Below, piece by piece: positions 1 to 7,821 of a stretch of DNA of 64,000 nt; position 1 is the first letter of the stretch, and every line of letters begins with the position of its first letter. The notes under the pieces were generated by a model that was given only the letters and a program-made list of their open reading frames with translations, searched no databases and was not told where the DNA came from. The DNA is taken from NCBI GenBank assembly GCA_002733645.1, contig NVWL01000050.1:1-64000 (forward strand). The letters are read 5' to 3'. Both the position numbers and the translations under genes were made by a program. This DNA comes from Oceanobacter sp. Its GTDB lineage: Bacteria > Pseudomonadota > Gammaproteobacteria > Pseudomonadales > Oceanobacteraceae.

Positions 1-84
1 AGATAAAACTACTAACATTTCATATACATGATATATCGGTAAGTTCTTACTTGTTTATTCAGTGTCTCCACTCAATCTCAGTAA

Positions 85-123
85 GCACCCACACGAATTG
101 TCTAAACAAATTGTTAAAGAACG
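85..123 (-). promoter_or_regulatory. boxA/boxC antitermination leader of an rRNA operon
   Basis: Read on the minus strand, 123-112 is CGTTCTTTAACA. It is followed by a stretch closely resembling the Escherichia coli rrn leader, including TTTAGACAATTCGTGTGGGTGC ending at 85. In E. coli this segment binds NusB/NusE and makes rRNA transcription resistant to Rho. The E. coli boxA lies roughly 160 nt before mature 16S, so the 16S gene should start just beyond the left edge, on the minus strand. No mature rRNA sequence is visible in 1-84. Confidence 0.8.
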
Positions 124-153
124 TTGCTTCTATTACCTTGAAGCGGGCTGCGC

Positions 154-181
154 ATTCTAAAGAGTTAATCTTCGATGTCAA
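154..181 (-). promoter_or_regulatory. rRNA-type promoter 4 (proximal)
   Basis: Minus-strand TTGACA (176-181), 16-bp spacer, TAGAAT (154-159), followed by GCGCAG. It keeps the spacing and discriminator of the three upstream promoters and is the last one before the boxA-like leader. Transcription would begin near 147. Confidence 0.8.
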
Positions 182-233
182 CCATTTTCTTTCTGATCGT
201 TTTGGCTGAGCCGTATCGTTCAGAGGGGGGCGC

Positions 234-261
234 ATTATAAAGTGATCAATATCACTGTCAA
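234..261 (-). promoter_or_regulatory. rRNA-type promoter 3
   Basis: Minus-strand TTGACA (256-261), 16-bp spacer, TATAAT (234-239), then GCGC. Both hexamers match the sigma70 consensus perfectly. The spacer contains the perfect dyad AGTGAT-CAAT-ATCACT (241-256). The sequence upstream is A-rich on the minus strand. Confidence 0.9.
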
Positions 262-322
262 CCCCTTGTTTTCCTTTGTTTTTTCGCCTCAATTAAAAAG
301 CTACTCAACTTAGGAGGGCTGC

Positions 323-350
323 ATTATATAGTGATCTAAACCACTGTCAA
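323..350 (-). promoter_or_regulatory. rRNA-type promoter 2
   Basis: Minus-strand TTGACA (345-350), 16-bp spacer, TATAAT (323-328), then a GC discriminator. It has an A-tract-rich upstream segment (roughly 351-385 read in reverse) resembling an UP element. The spacer holds an imperfect dyad, AGTGAT-N4-ACCACT in plus-strand orientation, shared with promoter 3. Promoters 2 and 3 lie in two similar units of about 60 bp and look like a duplication. Confidence 0.88.
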
Positions 351-413
351 CCCTTTGTTTTTCTTGAGTTTTTTTCGTTTTCCGAAGAAACCGTGTTGAC
401 TCAAGAGGTGCGC

Positions 414-441
414 ATTATAGAGATACTCAGCGCCCCGTCAA
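414..441 (-). promoter_or_regulatory. rRNA-type promoter 1 (distal)
   Basis: On the minus strand a -35 TTGACG (436-441) and a -10 TATAAT (414-419) are separated by exactly 16 bp, followed by a GCGC discriminator. Upstream (above 441) is AT-rich, which would suit an UP element. It is the farthest of four tandem promoters reading leftward away from tyrS. The 16-bp spacer and GC-rich discriminator are typical of stringently controlled stable-RNA promoters. Confidence 0.8.
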
Positions 442-454
442 CAGTTAATTCAAA

Positions 455-1768
455 CTATTTCTTAAGTTCGAATAGATGGTGTTTTTTCTTACCCAGTTTC
501 ACCATAAAAAATCGACTATAGAGTGCTTTTTCCTTAGCAAAGATGGACGCACCATCCATTAACGAATCCATCCCGTAGGGCACTCCGTTAACGACGACGG
601 CATTTCGGCCAAGCGCATCTTTAACTTGCTTCCCTTGCCCCATGCCTGCATCCGATAAAATGGTTGTCATCGGCATTTCGCTGATCGCGGTATTGTCTAA
701 CTCACTCGTCGGCAATCCATCTTGCTTGATTTGCTCTAATTCACCTTCGCTCAAGGATGCGAGATCGCCAGAGAAAAGTGCCTCGGTTATGCGCTTAGCC
801 GATTCAAGCGCCTCCTCGCCATGAACCATGCGAGTTACTTCATCCGCCAAAATCGGTTGTGCTGACTTTCGGCCTTGCACTTCGGCGTCCGCCACTTCAA
901 TAGACGCTATTTTTTCAACGGATAAGAAGGTGAAGTAACGCAGAAACTTATATACATCGGCATCGGCTGTATTCATCCAGAATTGATAAAATGCATAAGG
1001 CGATGTTTTAGCGGCATCTAACCAAATAGCTCCGGATTCGGTCTTACCGAATTTTGTTCCATCAGATTTAGTGACCAGAGGCACGGTTAAGCCAAATGTT
1101 TGCGCACCATTCTGACGACGCGCAAGATCAATTCCACCGACAATATTGCCCCATTGGTCTGACCCACCAACCTGGATCGTACAATCGTGGCGTCGGTTTA
1201 GCTCGGCGAAGTCCATGCCTTGCAATAAGGAATAAGAGAATTCAGTAAATGAGATGCCCGCACCTTCTCTATTAAGTCGTTGCTGCACTGATTCTTTATT
1301 GATCATGGCATTAACGGAGAAGTGTTTACCGACATCACGTAGGAAGTCGAGAACGTTCATTTCGCTTGCCCAGTCGAGGTTATTCACCACAATGGCTGGG
1401 TTTTCAACACCTTCGAATTTTATAAACTGACTGACTTGCTGACGAATCCTATCCGCCCAGCCCGCGACGATATCTGGCGTATTGAGCTGGCGCTCGGCGG
1501 CTTTAAAGCTAGGATCTCCGATCAATCCCGTGGCACCACCAACTAGGGCTATCGGCTTGTGCCCTGCCAGCTGAAAGCGCGTAAGCACTAACAGTGGAAC
1601 CAAGTGCCCTAGATGAAGACTGTCTGCAGTCGGATCAAACCCGCAATAAAGGGTTCTCGCACCGGTTTCGATGTGTGTGATAAATTTTTCATCCGCTGTC
1701 ACCTGATTTAGGAGACCACGTTCTTTCAAATCGGCAATTAATGCTGCAGTCATGGGAGCTATCGTCAT
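455..1768 (-). CDS. tyrS: Tyrosyl-tRNA synthetase
   Basis: A cytoplasmic class I aminoacyl-tRNA synthetase that charges tRNA-Tyr with tyrosine. The class I HIGH motif appears as HLGH (residues 52-55) in the context FDPTADSLHLGH. The KMSKS loop is the TyrS-typical KFGKT near residue 240. The last ~70 residues form an S4-like RNA-binding domain (GKQVKDAL...VNGV). At 437 residues it is slightly longer than E. coli TyrS (424). A second in-frame ATG (1753) fits the family N-terminus equally well, and neither start has a clear Shine-Dalgarno, so the start is uncertain by five codons. The rrn promoters lie just beyond its 3' end on the same strand. The tyrS-rrn adjacency is also found in Pseudomonas. 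Confidence 0.97.
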   Translation of the reverse strand: MTIAPMTAALIADLKERGLLNQVTADEKFITHIETGARTLYCGFDPTADSLHLGHLVPLLVLTRFQLAGHKPIALVGGATGLIGDPSFKAAERQLNTPDIVAGWADRIRQQVSQFIKFEGVENPAIVVNNLDWASEMNVLDFLRDVGKHFSVNAMINKESVQQRLNREGAGISFTEFSYSLLQGMDFAELNRRHDCTIQVGGSDQWGNIVGGIDLARRQNGAQTFGLTVPLVTKSDGTKFGKTESGAIWLDAAKTSPYAFYQFWMNTADADVYKFLRYFTFLSVEKIASIEVADAEVQGRKSAQPILADEVTRMVHGEEALESAKRITEALFSGDLASLSEGELEQIKQDGLPTSELDNTAISEMPMTTILSDAGMGQGKQVKDALGRNAVVVNGVPYGMDSLMDGASIFAKEKALYSRFFMVKLGKKKHHLFELKK

Positions 1769-1988
1769 ACTTGGTTGTCAGAAGGTTGCTGAACATACCT
1801 GATCAAGATGCAAAATCAAGTTCACCGGGTAAAATGCGTCACTATTGTTTACACTTGGCATTTGGTAATTTGAGACTCCAGCGCCTGATATTACGGTGGT
1901 GCGGAGTGAGTTTATTCATTTAGCCTTTATCTTTTAACAGGCCTGGTCTTCTTTTTGTCGGACAGGCCCATCAGGAATTTACAGAGAC

Positions 1989-3275
1989 ATGCCGTTTTCA
2001 GGGCAGATGCAGTACTTTCCCCTAAAGCATCTCGTAGGTGCTGGGTTGGTAGTCCTGCTGATGATTTTAATCGTGTTTTGGCCAAGGTCTGACACCGAGA
2101 ATACTAAGCAACATACCTTTGTCATCGATTTACCCGAGATGAGTGACGCAGACGTTACGCCTCCGGAGCCCACATTAAACTGGGAAGGCTCTAAAGTTCG
2201 GTCTGGCGATAGCTTGTCGGTTCTATTTAGCCGAGAGAATCTCAGCGCCATTGATGTTATCGATATCGCCGCTGCGGTTCCTCGCGATGTTATTACACTT
2301 CAAGTTGGCCAAGAGGTTCGCTGGGTTCGTACCGCGGAGAATCGAATTAAGCAGCTTGAACTAGAGATTTCACCGTTAGCTAAGCACATAATTTCACGCG
2401 AAGATGACGGCTCTATTAAGCACCAGCTAACAGAACGTGTCGCTGACTATATTCCACGCTTTGCTACGGCCACCATTGAGAATTCACTTTTTTATGATGG
2501 CGCGCAGGCGGGCATTCCATCACAAGTGCTTTATCAAATTGCGGCTATTTTTGGCTGGGATATCGACTTTGCCTTGGATATTCGCCAGGGCGATAGTTTT
2601 AGTTTGGTGTATGAAGAAATTCAGCTAGATGGCAATAAAATTGGCTACGGAGACATTCTCATTGCCCAATTTAATAATCGTGGGCGTGAACTGTCGGCGG
2701 TTAGGTTTGTTGATAAAGATGATAACACGAGTTATTACACACCAAGTGGCACCAGTATGCGTAAAGCATTTTTGCGCAATCCTATCGATTTTTTCCGCAT
2801 AAGCTCTCGCTTCAATCCAAACCGTAAACACCCTATTTTAAACACAATTCGTGCTCACAAAGGCACAGACTACGCAGCCCCAACCGGAACACCTGTTAAG
2901 GCCGCCGGGGATGGCAAGGTAGTATACGCTAGCCGTCAAGGTGGTTATGGCAATGTTGTGATGATTCAGCACGGGTCTCGCTATCAAACTAAATATGCTC
3001 ATTTAAGTAAATTTGGTAAGGGGGTACGTGTCGGACGGTATGTCAAACAAGGGCAGGTTATTGGTTATGTAGGAACAACTGGGCGTTCAACTGGCCCTCA
3101 CTTACATTATGAATTCTTGGTTGATGGGGTGCACAGAGACTCTCTCCGAGTGTCATTACCTAAAGCTGATTCAATCAATAAGTCTGATAAAGCTGCTTTT
3201 TTAGTTGAATCCGACAAACTTCAACGCTGGCTAGCTGATTTTGCCGCCACCAATTCAAATGGGGACTTTCAGTGA
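1989..3275 (+). CDS. M23-family murein DD-endopeptidase, membrane-anchored
   Basis: Predicted periplasmic peptidoglycan hydrolase of the MepM/LytM type. One N-terminal membrane segment (about residues 11-30) is followed by a LysM/OapA-like region (about 60-130, with RSGDSLSVLF), a linker domain, and a C-terminal M23 domain. The zinc ligands are intact: HxxxD at H290/D294 and HLH at H371/H373 in the block TGPHLHYEF. It should cleave peptide cross-links during wall growth. The gene overlaps anmK by 4 bp (GTGA), so wall cleavage and muropeptide recycling are translationally coupled here. M7 (2007) is an alternative start with a nearby AGGG. Confidence 0.93.
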   Translation: MPFSGQMQYFPLKHLVGAGLVVLLMILIVFWPRSDTENTKQHTFVIDLPEMSDADVTPPEPTLNWEGSKVRSGDSLSVLFSRENLSAIDVIDIAAAVPRDVITLQVGQEVRWVRTAENRIKQLELEISPLAKHIISREDDGSIKHQLTERVADYIPRFATATIENSLFYDGAQAGIPSQVLYQIAAIFGWDIDFALDIRQGDSFSLVYEEIQLDGNKIGYGDILIAQFNNRGRELSAVRFVDKDDNTSYYTPSGTSMRKAFLRNPIDFFRISSRFNPNRKHPILNTIRAHKGTDYAAPTGTPVKAAGDGKVVYASRQGGYGNVVMIQHGSRYQTKYAHLSKFGKGVRVGRYVKQGQVIGYVGTTGRSTGPHLHYEFLVDGVHRDSLRVSLPKADSINKSDKAAFLVESDKLQRWLADFAATNSNGDFQ

Positions 3276-4348
3276 GTTTATGCATTGGCTTAATGTCAGG
3301 CACCAGTGCGGATGGCATGGATGCTTGCCTGACGGAGATTACGGCCTCTGGTATTCGTCTGATCGATGCTGTGTGTGTTGAATATTCTCAGGACGTTAGT
3401 CAATTTTTCCGCGCCTTAGCTGTCAGCGACGCGTTAAGCGCTGAGCTAGTAATGGATGCCGACCGTTTAATTGCGCAGTACAGCTGCCAAGCAGTTGATC
3501 AGCTACTGAAAAAGACAGGGCATACGCCTGATCAAATTACGCTGATTGGTAGCCATGGCCATACGCTTCGCCATCGACCTCAGCCGGATGGCTTTAGCTG
3601 GCAGATTGGAGATCCTTCGTGGATTGCCGAACGCACGGGTATTACTTGTATTGCTGACTTTCGTCGTCGCGATATTGCGGCTGGCGGCGAAGGGGCACCT
3701 TTGGTTCCTGCTTTCCATCGCTTTGCCTTGGGAGTCAAGCCCGGCACAGCGGTACTCAATATTGGTGGTATTGCCAATCTCACCTTTTTAGATGAACCAC
3801 TGCTAGGATATGACACAGGACCGGGCAATGCACTTATGGACGAATGGTGCCAGCAAATAACCGGAGAAACGTGCGACCTTGGTGGTGATTACGCCCGAAG
3901 CGGCTCGCTTATTCCTGAATTACTCGACAGCTTGCTTGCGCATCCATATTTTGCTGAAACCGCCCCGAAAAGCACAGGAAGAGAGATGTTCAATCTTGAT
4001 ACTGCGGGCGATTTATCTGCATACCCCGTCGAGGATGTGGCTCACACTCTGACAGAATTTAGCGCCCGATCGATTTGTGATGAAGTGTTGAAATATGCTC
4101 GGCCAGTTAATGAGTTATTGGTATGCGGTGGTGGCTTAAATAACCTCTGGCTCATAGAACGTGTCAGCGCTTTGCTTCCTGGTGTTCAGGTGAGATCAAC
4201 AGCGGATGTGGGTATTGACCCAGAATGGATGGAAGCAATGGCCTTTGCTTGGCTAGGGTGGCGAACACTGAATAGACAGACAGGGAATGCTTGCGAAGTC
4301 ACCGGAGCAAAAGGAGATAGGGTCTTAGGCGGAATTTATTACGCTTAA
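3272..4348 (+). CDS. anmK: Anhydro-N-acetylmuramic acid kinase
   Basis: Cytoplasmic ASKHA-fold kinase that opens and phosphorylates 1,6-anhydroMurNAc to MurNAc-6-phosphate in peptidoglycan recycling. The N-terminal phosphate-binding block IGLMSGTSADGMD (residues 5-17), the GSHGHTLRHRP block, NIGGIANLT and GYDTGPGN are all family-typical. The length (358) is within the usual range. Translation begins at GTG 3272, inside the stop of the M23 peptidase gene. The next gene downstream is convergent. Confidence 0.96.
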   Translation: MSLCIGLMSGTSADGMDACLTEITASGIRLIDAVCVEYSQDVSQFFRALAVSDALSAELVMDADRLIAQYSCQAVDQLLKKTGHTPDQITLIGSHGHTLRHRPQPDGFSWQIGDPSWIAERTGITCIADFRRRDIAAGGEGAPLVPAFHRFALGVKPGTAVLNIGGIANLTFLDEPLLGYDTGPGNALMDEWCQQITGETCDLGGDYARSGSLIPELLDSLLAHPYFAETAPKSTGREMFNLDTAGDLSAYPVEDVAHTLTEFSARSICDEVLKYARPVNELLVCGGGLNNLWLIERVSALLPGVQVRSTADVGIDPEWMEAMAFAWLGWRTLNRQTGNACEVTGAKGDRVLGGIYYA

Positions 4349-4372
4349 AGCACCACCGAGTAAGCGATCAAT

Positions 4373-4395
4373 TTGGGTCTGTGGCTGAGGCCCAA
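4373..4395. terminator. Weak inverted repeat between convergent genes
   Basis: TTGGGTC (4373-4379) and GGCCCAA (4389-4395) pair at 6 of 7 positions around a 9-nt loop in the 55-bp gap between anmK and the convergent DsrE-like gene. No T-tract follows on either strand, so intrinsic termination is doubtful. Confidence 0.25.
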
Positions 4396-4403
4396 TAATA
4401 ACA

Positions 4404-5036
4404 TTAGAAATAAGCGTATCCCGCTTTTTCTAAACGCACAGTCTCTTGTTGAGCAACCGGGACGTTATCAACAAATGGTGGCAAATCAGTTAACTCGATA
4501 CCGCGCTGCGCCATCCAGTTATTGCAGACCTTCACATCAATGATATTAAACGCGTCTAAACGCGCGGCAAGATCCACCAGCGGCTTATGATCGCGATAGT
4601 TTTCACGCTTAAACAGCTCAATCTCTTCGCCTGACAATACGAGTATCACTGGTTCTTCGGTGCTGTATTCATCTTGCCCTGCTGCAATTTTTTCTGCGCG
4701 AGTCAGCAGTTCATAAATCTCATCGGCGGAATGTCGTTCTATCCGCGCTTGAAATTTTGTCGGAATTAGCGATTCTGCTGAAGCAACAGCTGGAATGGCT
4801 TCAATCTCTATAGAACCAACCGCATCGGTTGCTCTTGGCGCCGTTATATCTGTATGTAACACGGTCACTTCAGGGGTGTTTATTGTCTCTGCTTGTTCTG
4901 CTTGTTCTGCTTGTTCTACTTGGGCTACTTCGGTATCACCCGCAGCCACCGCAGTGGAGCTTTCTTGCGCGGTTTCTTCAGCAAGTGCAGGCATGGACAA
5001 TAAAGCGACTGAGCACCAAACCATTAAATTACGCAT
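4404..5036 (-). CDS. Exported DsrE-like protein downstream of erpA
   Basis: Start taken at ATG 5036, which has GAGGGT about 5 nt upstream and opens with a signal peptide (RNLMVWCSVALLSMPALA, cleavage expected after ALA). The resulting precursor has 210 residues. The mature N-terminus is acidic, with an EQA tandem repeat. The C-terminal ~110 residues resemble the DsrE/YchN fold: a VKVCNNWM segment with one conserved-type cysteine, LPPFV, and a terminal GYAYF. DsrE relatives often act in sulfur relay or as small trimeric periplasmic proteins, but no specific function can be assigned. It is last in the argC-bactofilin-erpA operon, 22 bp after erpA. A sulfur or Fe-S link is only an inference from that neighbour. 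Confidence 0.75.
   Translation of the reverse strand: MRNLMVWCSVALLSMPALAEETAQESSTAVAAGDTEVAQVEQAEQAEQAETINTPEVTVLHTDITAPRATDAVGSIEIEAIPAVASAESLIPTKFQARIERHSADEIYELLTRAEKIAAGQDEYSTEEPVILVLSGEEIELFKRENYRDHKPLVDLAARLDAFNIIDVKVCNNWMAQRGIELTDLPPFVDNVPVAQQETVRLEKAGYAYF
4888..4923. repeat. 9-bp tandem repeat in the DsrE-like gene
   Basis: Three perfect copies of TCTGCTTGT (4888-4914) are followed by a degenerate fourth (TCTACTTGG, 4915-4923). On the minus strand they encode the repeated Glu-Gln-Ala segment just after the signal peptide. Such an in-frame 9-bp array can change copy number by slippage without breaking the frame. Confidence 0.85.
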
Positions 5037-5058
5037 AAGCACCCTCAGAGTATTGTGA

Positions 5059-5406
5059 TTAGATAGCAAACGAGGAGCCACACCCACAAGTGGACGAGGC
5101 GCTTGGGTTACTTACCGCAAAGCGTGAACCTTCTAAGCCTTCTTGATAATCAATCACCGAGCCGACTAAATAACCGTAGCTTAGTGAATCTACCAGAACG
5201 CGCGCTCCGCCATTGGCGATCAAAGCATCGTCTTCCGCACGCTCATCGTCGAAGGTAAAACCGTACTGGAAGCCAGAGCAGCCCCCACCGGTAACGAATA
5301 CTCGCAGGCACAAATCGTCATCGGCCTCTTCAATAAGAAGCTCGTTGATTTTTTCTTCGGCGGACGGGGTTAGTCCGATAGGTGTTGCTTGCTCTGCGCT
5401 TGTCAT
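5059..5406 (-). CDS. erpA: Iron-sulfur cluster insertion protein (A-type carrier)
   Basis: Small cytoplasmic A-type carrier that delivers Fe-S clusters to apoproteins, including IspG in E. coli. All three cluster-binding cysteines are present: C43 in [11 protein letters not shown], and C107 and C109 in STCGCGSSF. The length of 115 residues matches ErpA. It lies 50 bp after the bactofilin gene and 22 bp before the DsrE-like gene on the same strand. The ErpA/IscA split cannot be settled with full certainty by eye, but context (near argC and tyrS, no isc genes) favours ErpA. Confidence 0.94.
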   Translation of the reverse strand: MTSAEQATPIGLTPSAEEKINELLIEEADDDLCLRVFVTGGGCSGFQYGFTFDDERAEDDALIANGGARVLVDSLSYGYLVGSVIDYQEGLEGSRFAVSNPSASSTCGCGSSFAI

Positions 5407-5456
5407 GGAAAACCTGATAGTAATAACTGTTTCGATTATCCGCTTATCCGACCATT

Positions 5457-5873
5457 TCAGTCAACTTTTGCCGCTGGCTTGGATTTGTCGAGGTGGTCGG
5501 AATGATTTGGGGCGGTATCTACGTTGTGAAGCAACTGGCCATTTACTTGAGCACCCAGCACCATTTCCATAGAGGAGTAGTAGACGTCACCAGTAATGCG
5601 AGCCTTTTTAGCCAGTTCGATGTATTCATAAGCATGAATATCGCCTTTGACGTCGCCATTAATAATAATATTGGGGGCAATAATCTTGCCTTCAACCCTG
5701 CCTTTGTCACTAATGCGAACAGAAGCCTTAGAGCCAGGTTCCGCAATCAAATTCCCTTTGAGGATGCCATCAATTTGAATTGCGCCTTTGACGGTAATAT
5801 CGCCAACAATTTCAGTGCGCGCAGATATCACGGTATCGAAATCAATTTCGTTATTTGTTTTAGCACTGAACAT
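5457..5873 (-). CDS. Bactofilin-like polymer-forming protein
   Basis: Bactofilin domain (DUF583): a right-handed beta-helix built from short repeats, seen here as [43 protein letters not shown] and [24 protein letters not shown]. Such proteins self-assemble into nucleotide-free cytoskeletal filaments and often position wall enzymes. Start placed at ATG 5873, which has AGGAG 7-8 nt upstream and overlaps the previous stop (TAATG). This gives 138 residues. The gene follows a membrane coiled-coil protein in the argC operon. Confidence 0.88.
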   Translation of the reverse strand: MFSAKTNNEIDFDTVISARTEIVGDITVKGAIQIDGILKGNLIAEPGSKASVRISDKGRVEGKIIAPNIIINGDVKGDIHAYEYIELAKKARITGDVYYSSMEMVLGAQVNGQLLHNVDTAPNHSDHLDKSKPAAKVD

Positions 5874-6613
5874 TAAGCTTCTCCTGGGGTGTTCCAAGTG
5901 TGAGTTTCTTCGACTCGTTGTGAGTTTTTACCTCTAGATTGCAAGACAACCTGCATTTGCTGCGGAGTAAAATCATTCGGAATATTTAGATTGCCTTTAA
6001 CTTCTTGAAAATATCGAAAGCGAAAATCTATACCCAACTCAGCTACCGAGGCATCAAGGTCTCGCAAGGCAACAATCTCACGAACGCCATTACGCAAACC
6101 AATAACATTTACGGCGACTTCACCCTGCACAAAATTCGTGTTGTCCACCACTTGCGTCAGCATGACGGAATAGCTGTATTGACGATTACCTAAGGGCACG
6201 ACCTCTATTTTACTGATCCGTAACCCTTTATCGGCACTGCCCGGCGCCATAATCCCTTTATAGAAGGCGACTTCTTGCTCAAGGTTGGCAACATTTTCAC
6301 TGAGAGCGCGGACGGTTTCGCGGAAATCATCCGCGGCTTGCCGGTCCACATCCCCACCCTTCTGCAATATAGCCACCCGCTGGCTAAGATCTTCGATGGC
6401 TTGTTCACTGGTGCGTAAACCATCGGTTAGATAGCGCTTTTCTTCTTTTAACGTTTTTATTTGGGTGCGGCTGTCAAAATATCCTAGGGCATACCCACCG
6501 ACACCGGTCGCTAAAATCAGAAAAATCAGCCAAATGACACGCCATACTCGAAACCCGGGAGCACGACGAACAATCACCAGTTCATCCTGAACGCTACCTT
6601 TAACTACTGCCAT
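5873..6613 (-). CDS. Membrane-anchored coiled-coil protein (DUF6776-like)
   Basis: A 246-residue protein with one transmembrane helix (about residues 24-46), then a coiled coil (about 50-110, RTQIKTLKEEKRYL..EQAIEDLSQRV) and a beta-rich C-terminal domain (about 120-235) presumably in the periplasm. It matches the uncharacterised protein between bactofilin and argC in Pseudomonas-type genomes; the DUF number is from memory. No enzymatic motif is visible. Its stop overlaps the bactofilin start, so it may anchor the bactofilin polymer at the membrane, which is inference from coupling alone. Confidence 0.7.
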   Translation of the reverse strand: MAVVKGSVQDELVIVRRAPGFRVWRVIWLIFLILATGVGGYALGYFDSRTQIKTLKEEKRYLTDGLRTSEQAIEDLSQRVAILQKGGDVDRQAADDFRETVRALSENVANLEQEVAFYKGIMAPGSADKGLRISKIEVVPLGNRQYSYSVMLTQVVDNTNFVQGEVAVNVIGLRNGVREIVALRDLDASVAELGIDFRFRYFQEVKGNLNIPNDFTPQQMQVVLQSRGKNSQRVEETHTWNTPGEA

Positions 6614-6660
6614 GACACTGTCTCCGTATCTTGATTCAGTTGGTGTGGCTAATTACCCTG

Positions 6661-7698
6661 TTATGGCAGCAGCGCGACGTGTTTCAGGCCCATGTCTTCC
6701 TCAAGCCCGAACATGATATTCATGCACTGAACGGCCTGCCCCGACGACCCTTTCACAAGGTTATCGATGACTGACAACACAATAACCTGACCAGTGTCTT
6801 CGTGGTAATGCAGGGCTAAACGACAAACATTACTACCTTTAACACTGCGCGTCGCCGGCTGGCTACCTGGCGGCATCACGTCCACAAAAGGTTCGTTGGC
6901 GTAGCGTGCTTCATAAATCGCCTGTAGGTCCTCGATATTCTGCCCCGGAATCTGCACGTATAACGTCGACAAAATCCCTCTGATCATAGGCGTGAGGTGA
7001 GGCGTAAAAGTAATATTAATATCTTTTCCTCCTGCCGCTAAGGCTAGCTCCTGACGAATCTCAGGTAAATGACGATGCCCAGAAGTACCGTAGGCCATAA
7101 GACTATCGGCCGTTTCGGCAAAAAGTGAACCGACCTTAGCGCCACGACCAGCACCACTCACGCCCGTTTTACAGTCAGCAATGAGTAGTTGGTCCGTAAT
7201 CAAGCCTTTTTCAACCAAAGGAATCAGACCCAACTCTACTGATGTTGGGTAGCAACCCGGTGCCGCAACCAAGCGCGCATCTCGGATCGCATCACGATAC
7301 ACTTCCGGTAGACCATACACGGCTTCGGGCAAAATACCCGGCGCTCCGTGCTTCTGTCCGTACCATTTTTCCCACGTTGCGATATCTCGAATACGAAAAT
7401 CGGCTGATAGGTCAACCACACGCGCTCCCGAATTAATGACTTCTTCCGCCAACGCGTGCGCAACACCATGAGGCGTGGCAAAAAACACCACATCGCACTC
7501 ACCTAACGCATCAGAATCCGGAACGGTAAATTGCAAATCCGTAAAGCCACGCAAGTTGGGGTACATATCATCAACACGCACACCTTCCTCACTTCTAGAG
7601 GTGATGACTTTCAACTCAACGCTTGGGTGGTTCACTAGAATTCTTAGTAGCTCTACCCCGGTATAACCGGTTCCGCCAACGATGCCGACCTTAATCAC
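6661..7698 (-). CDS. argC: N-acetyl-gamma-glutamyl-phosphate reductase
   Basis: NADPH-dependent reduction of N-acetylglutamyl-phosphate to the semialdehyde, the third step of arginine synthesis. An N-terminal Rossmann motif ([17 protein letters not shown]) is followed by the catalytic cysteine in [13 protein letters not shown] (C149 with this start). Start set at GTG 7698 with GGAG 8-9 nt upstream. The frame stays open upstream but encodes nothing family-like. The length of 345 fits ArgC. The dyad AACGCC-N5-GGCGTT (7722-7738) lies in the divergent gap with the chloride transporter gene and may be an operator; no regulator is implied. Confidence 0.96.
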   Translation of the reverse strand: MIKVGIVGGTGYTGVELLRILVNHPSVELKVITSRSEEGVRVDDMYPNLRGFTDLQFTVPDSDALGECDVVFFATPHGVAHALAEEVINSGARVVDLSADFRIRDIATWEKWYGQKHGAPGILPEAVYGLPEVYRDAIRDARLVAAPGCYPTSVELGLIPLVEKGLITDQLLIADCKTGVSGAGRGAKVGSLFAETADSLMAYGTSGHRHLPEIRQELALAAGGKDINITFTPHLTPMIRGILSTLYVQIPGQNIEDLQAIYEARYANEPFVDVMPPGSQPATRSVKGSNVCRLALHYHEDTGQVIVLSVIDNLVKGSSGQAVQCMNIMFGLEEDMGLKHVALLP

Positions 7699-7821
7699 AG
7701 CCTTACTCCGTATTGGATTTGAACGCCAAATGGGCGTTATGACATAAAAGTCGCTTATAATACCGGTTCTTATAGCGTTCACACCATCCCTCAAGCCTTA
7801 TAGGTAAGGAAAAACTCGACG

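Noticed and set aside
59-292. 77-codon minus-strand open frame over the promoter array
   Set aside because: It spans rRNA-type promoters and the boxA leader, has no Shine-Dalgarno and no protein-like composition. The DNA is explained by regulatory sites.
4795-5058. Plus-strand frame with a repeated Ala-Cys-Ser segment, a possible cysteine-rich peptide
   Set aside because: It is antisense to the DsrE-like gene, and the repetition comes from the 9-bp EQA array. There is no ribosome-binding site.
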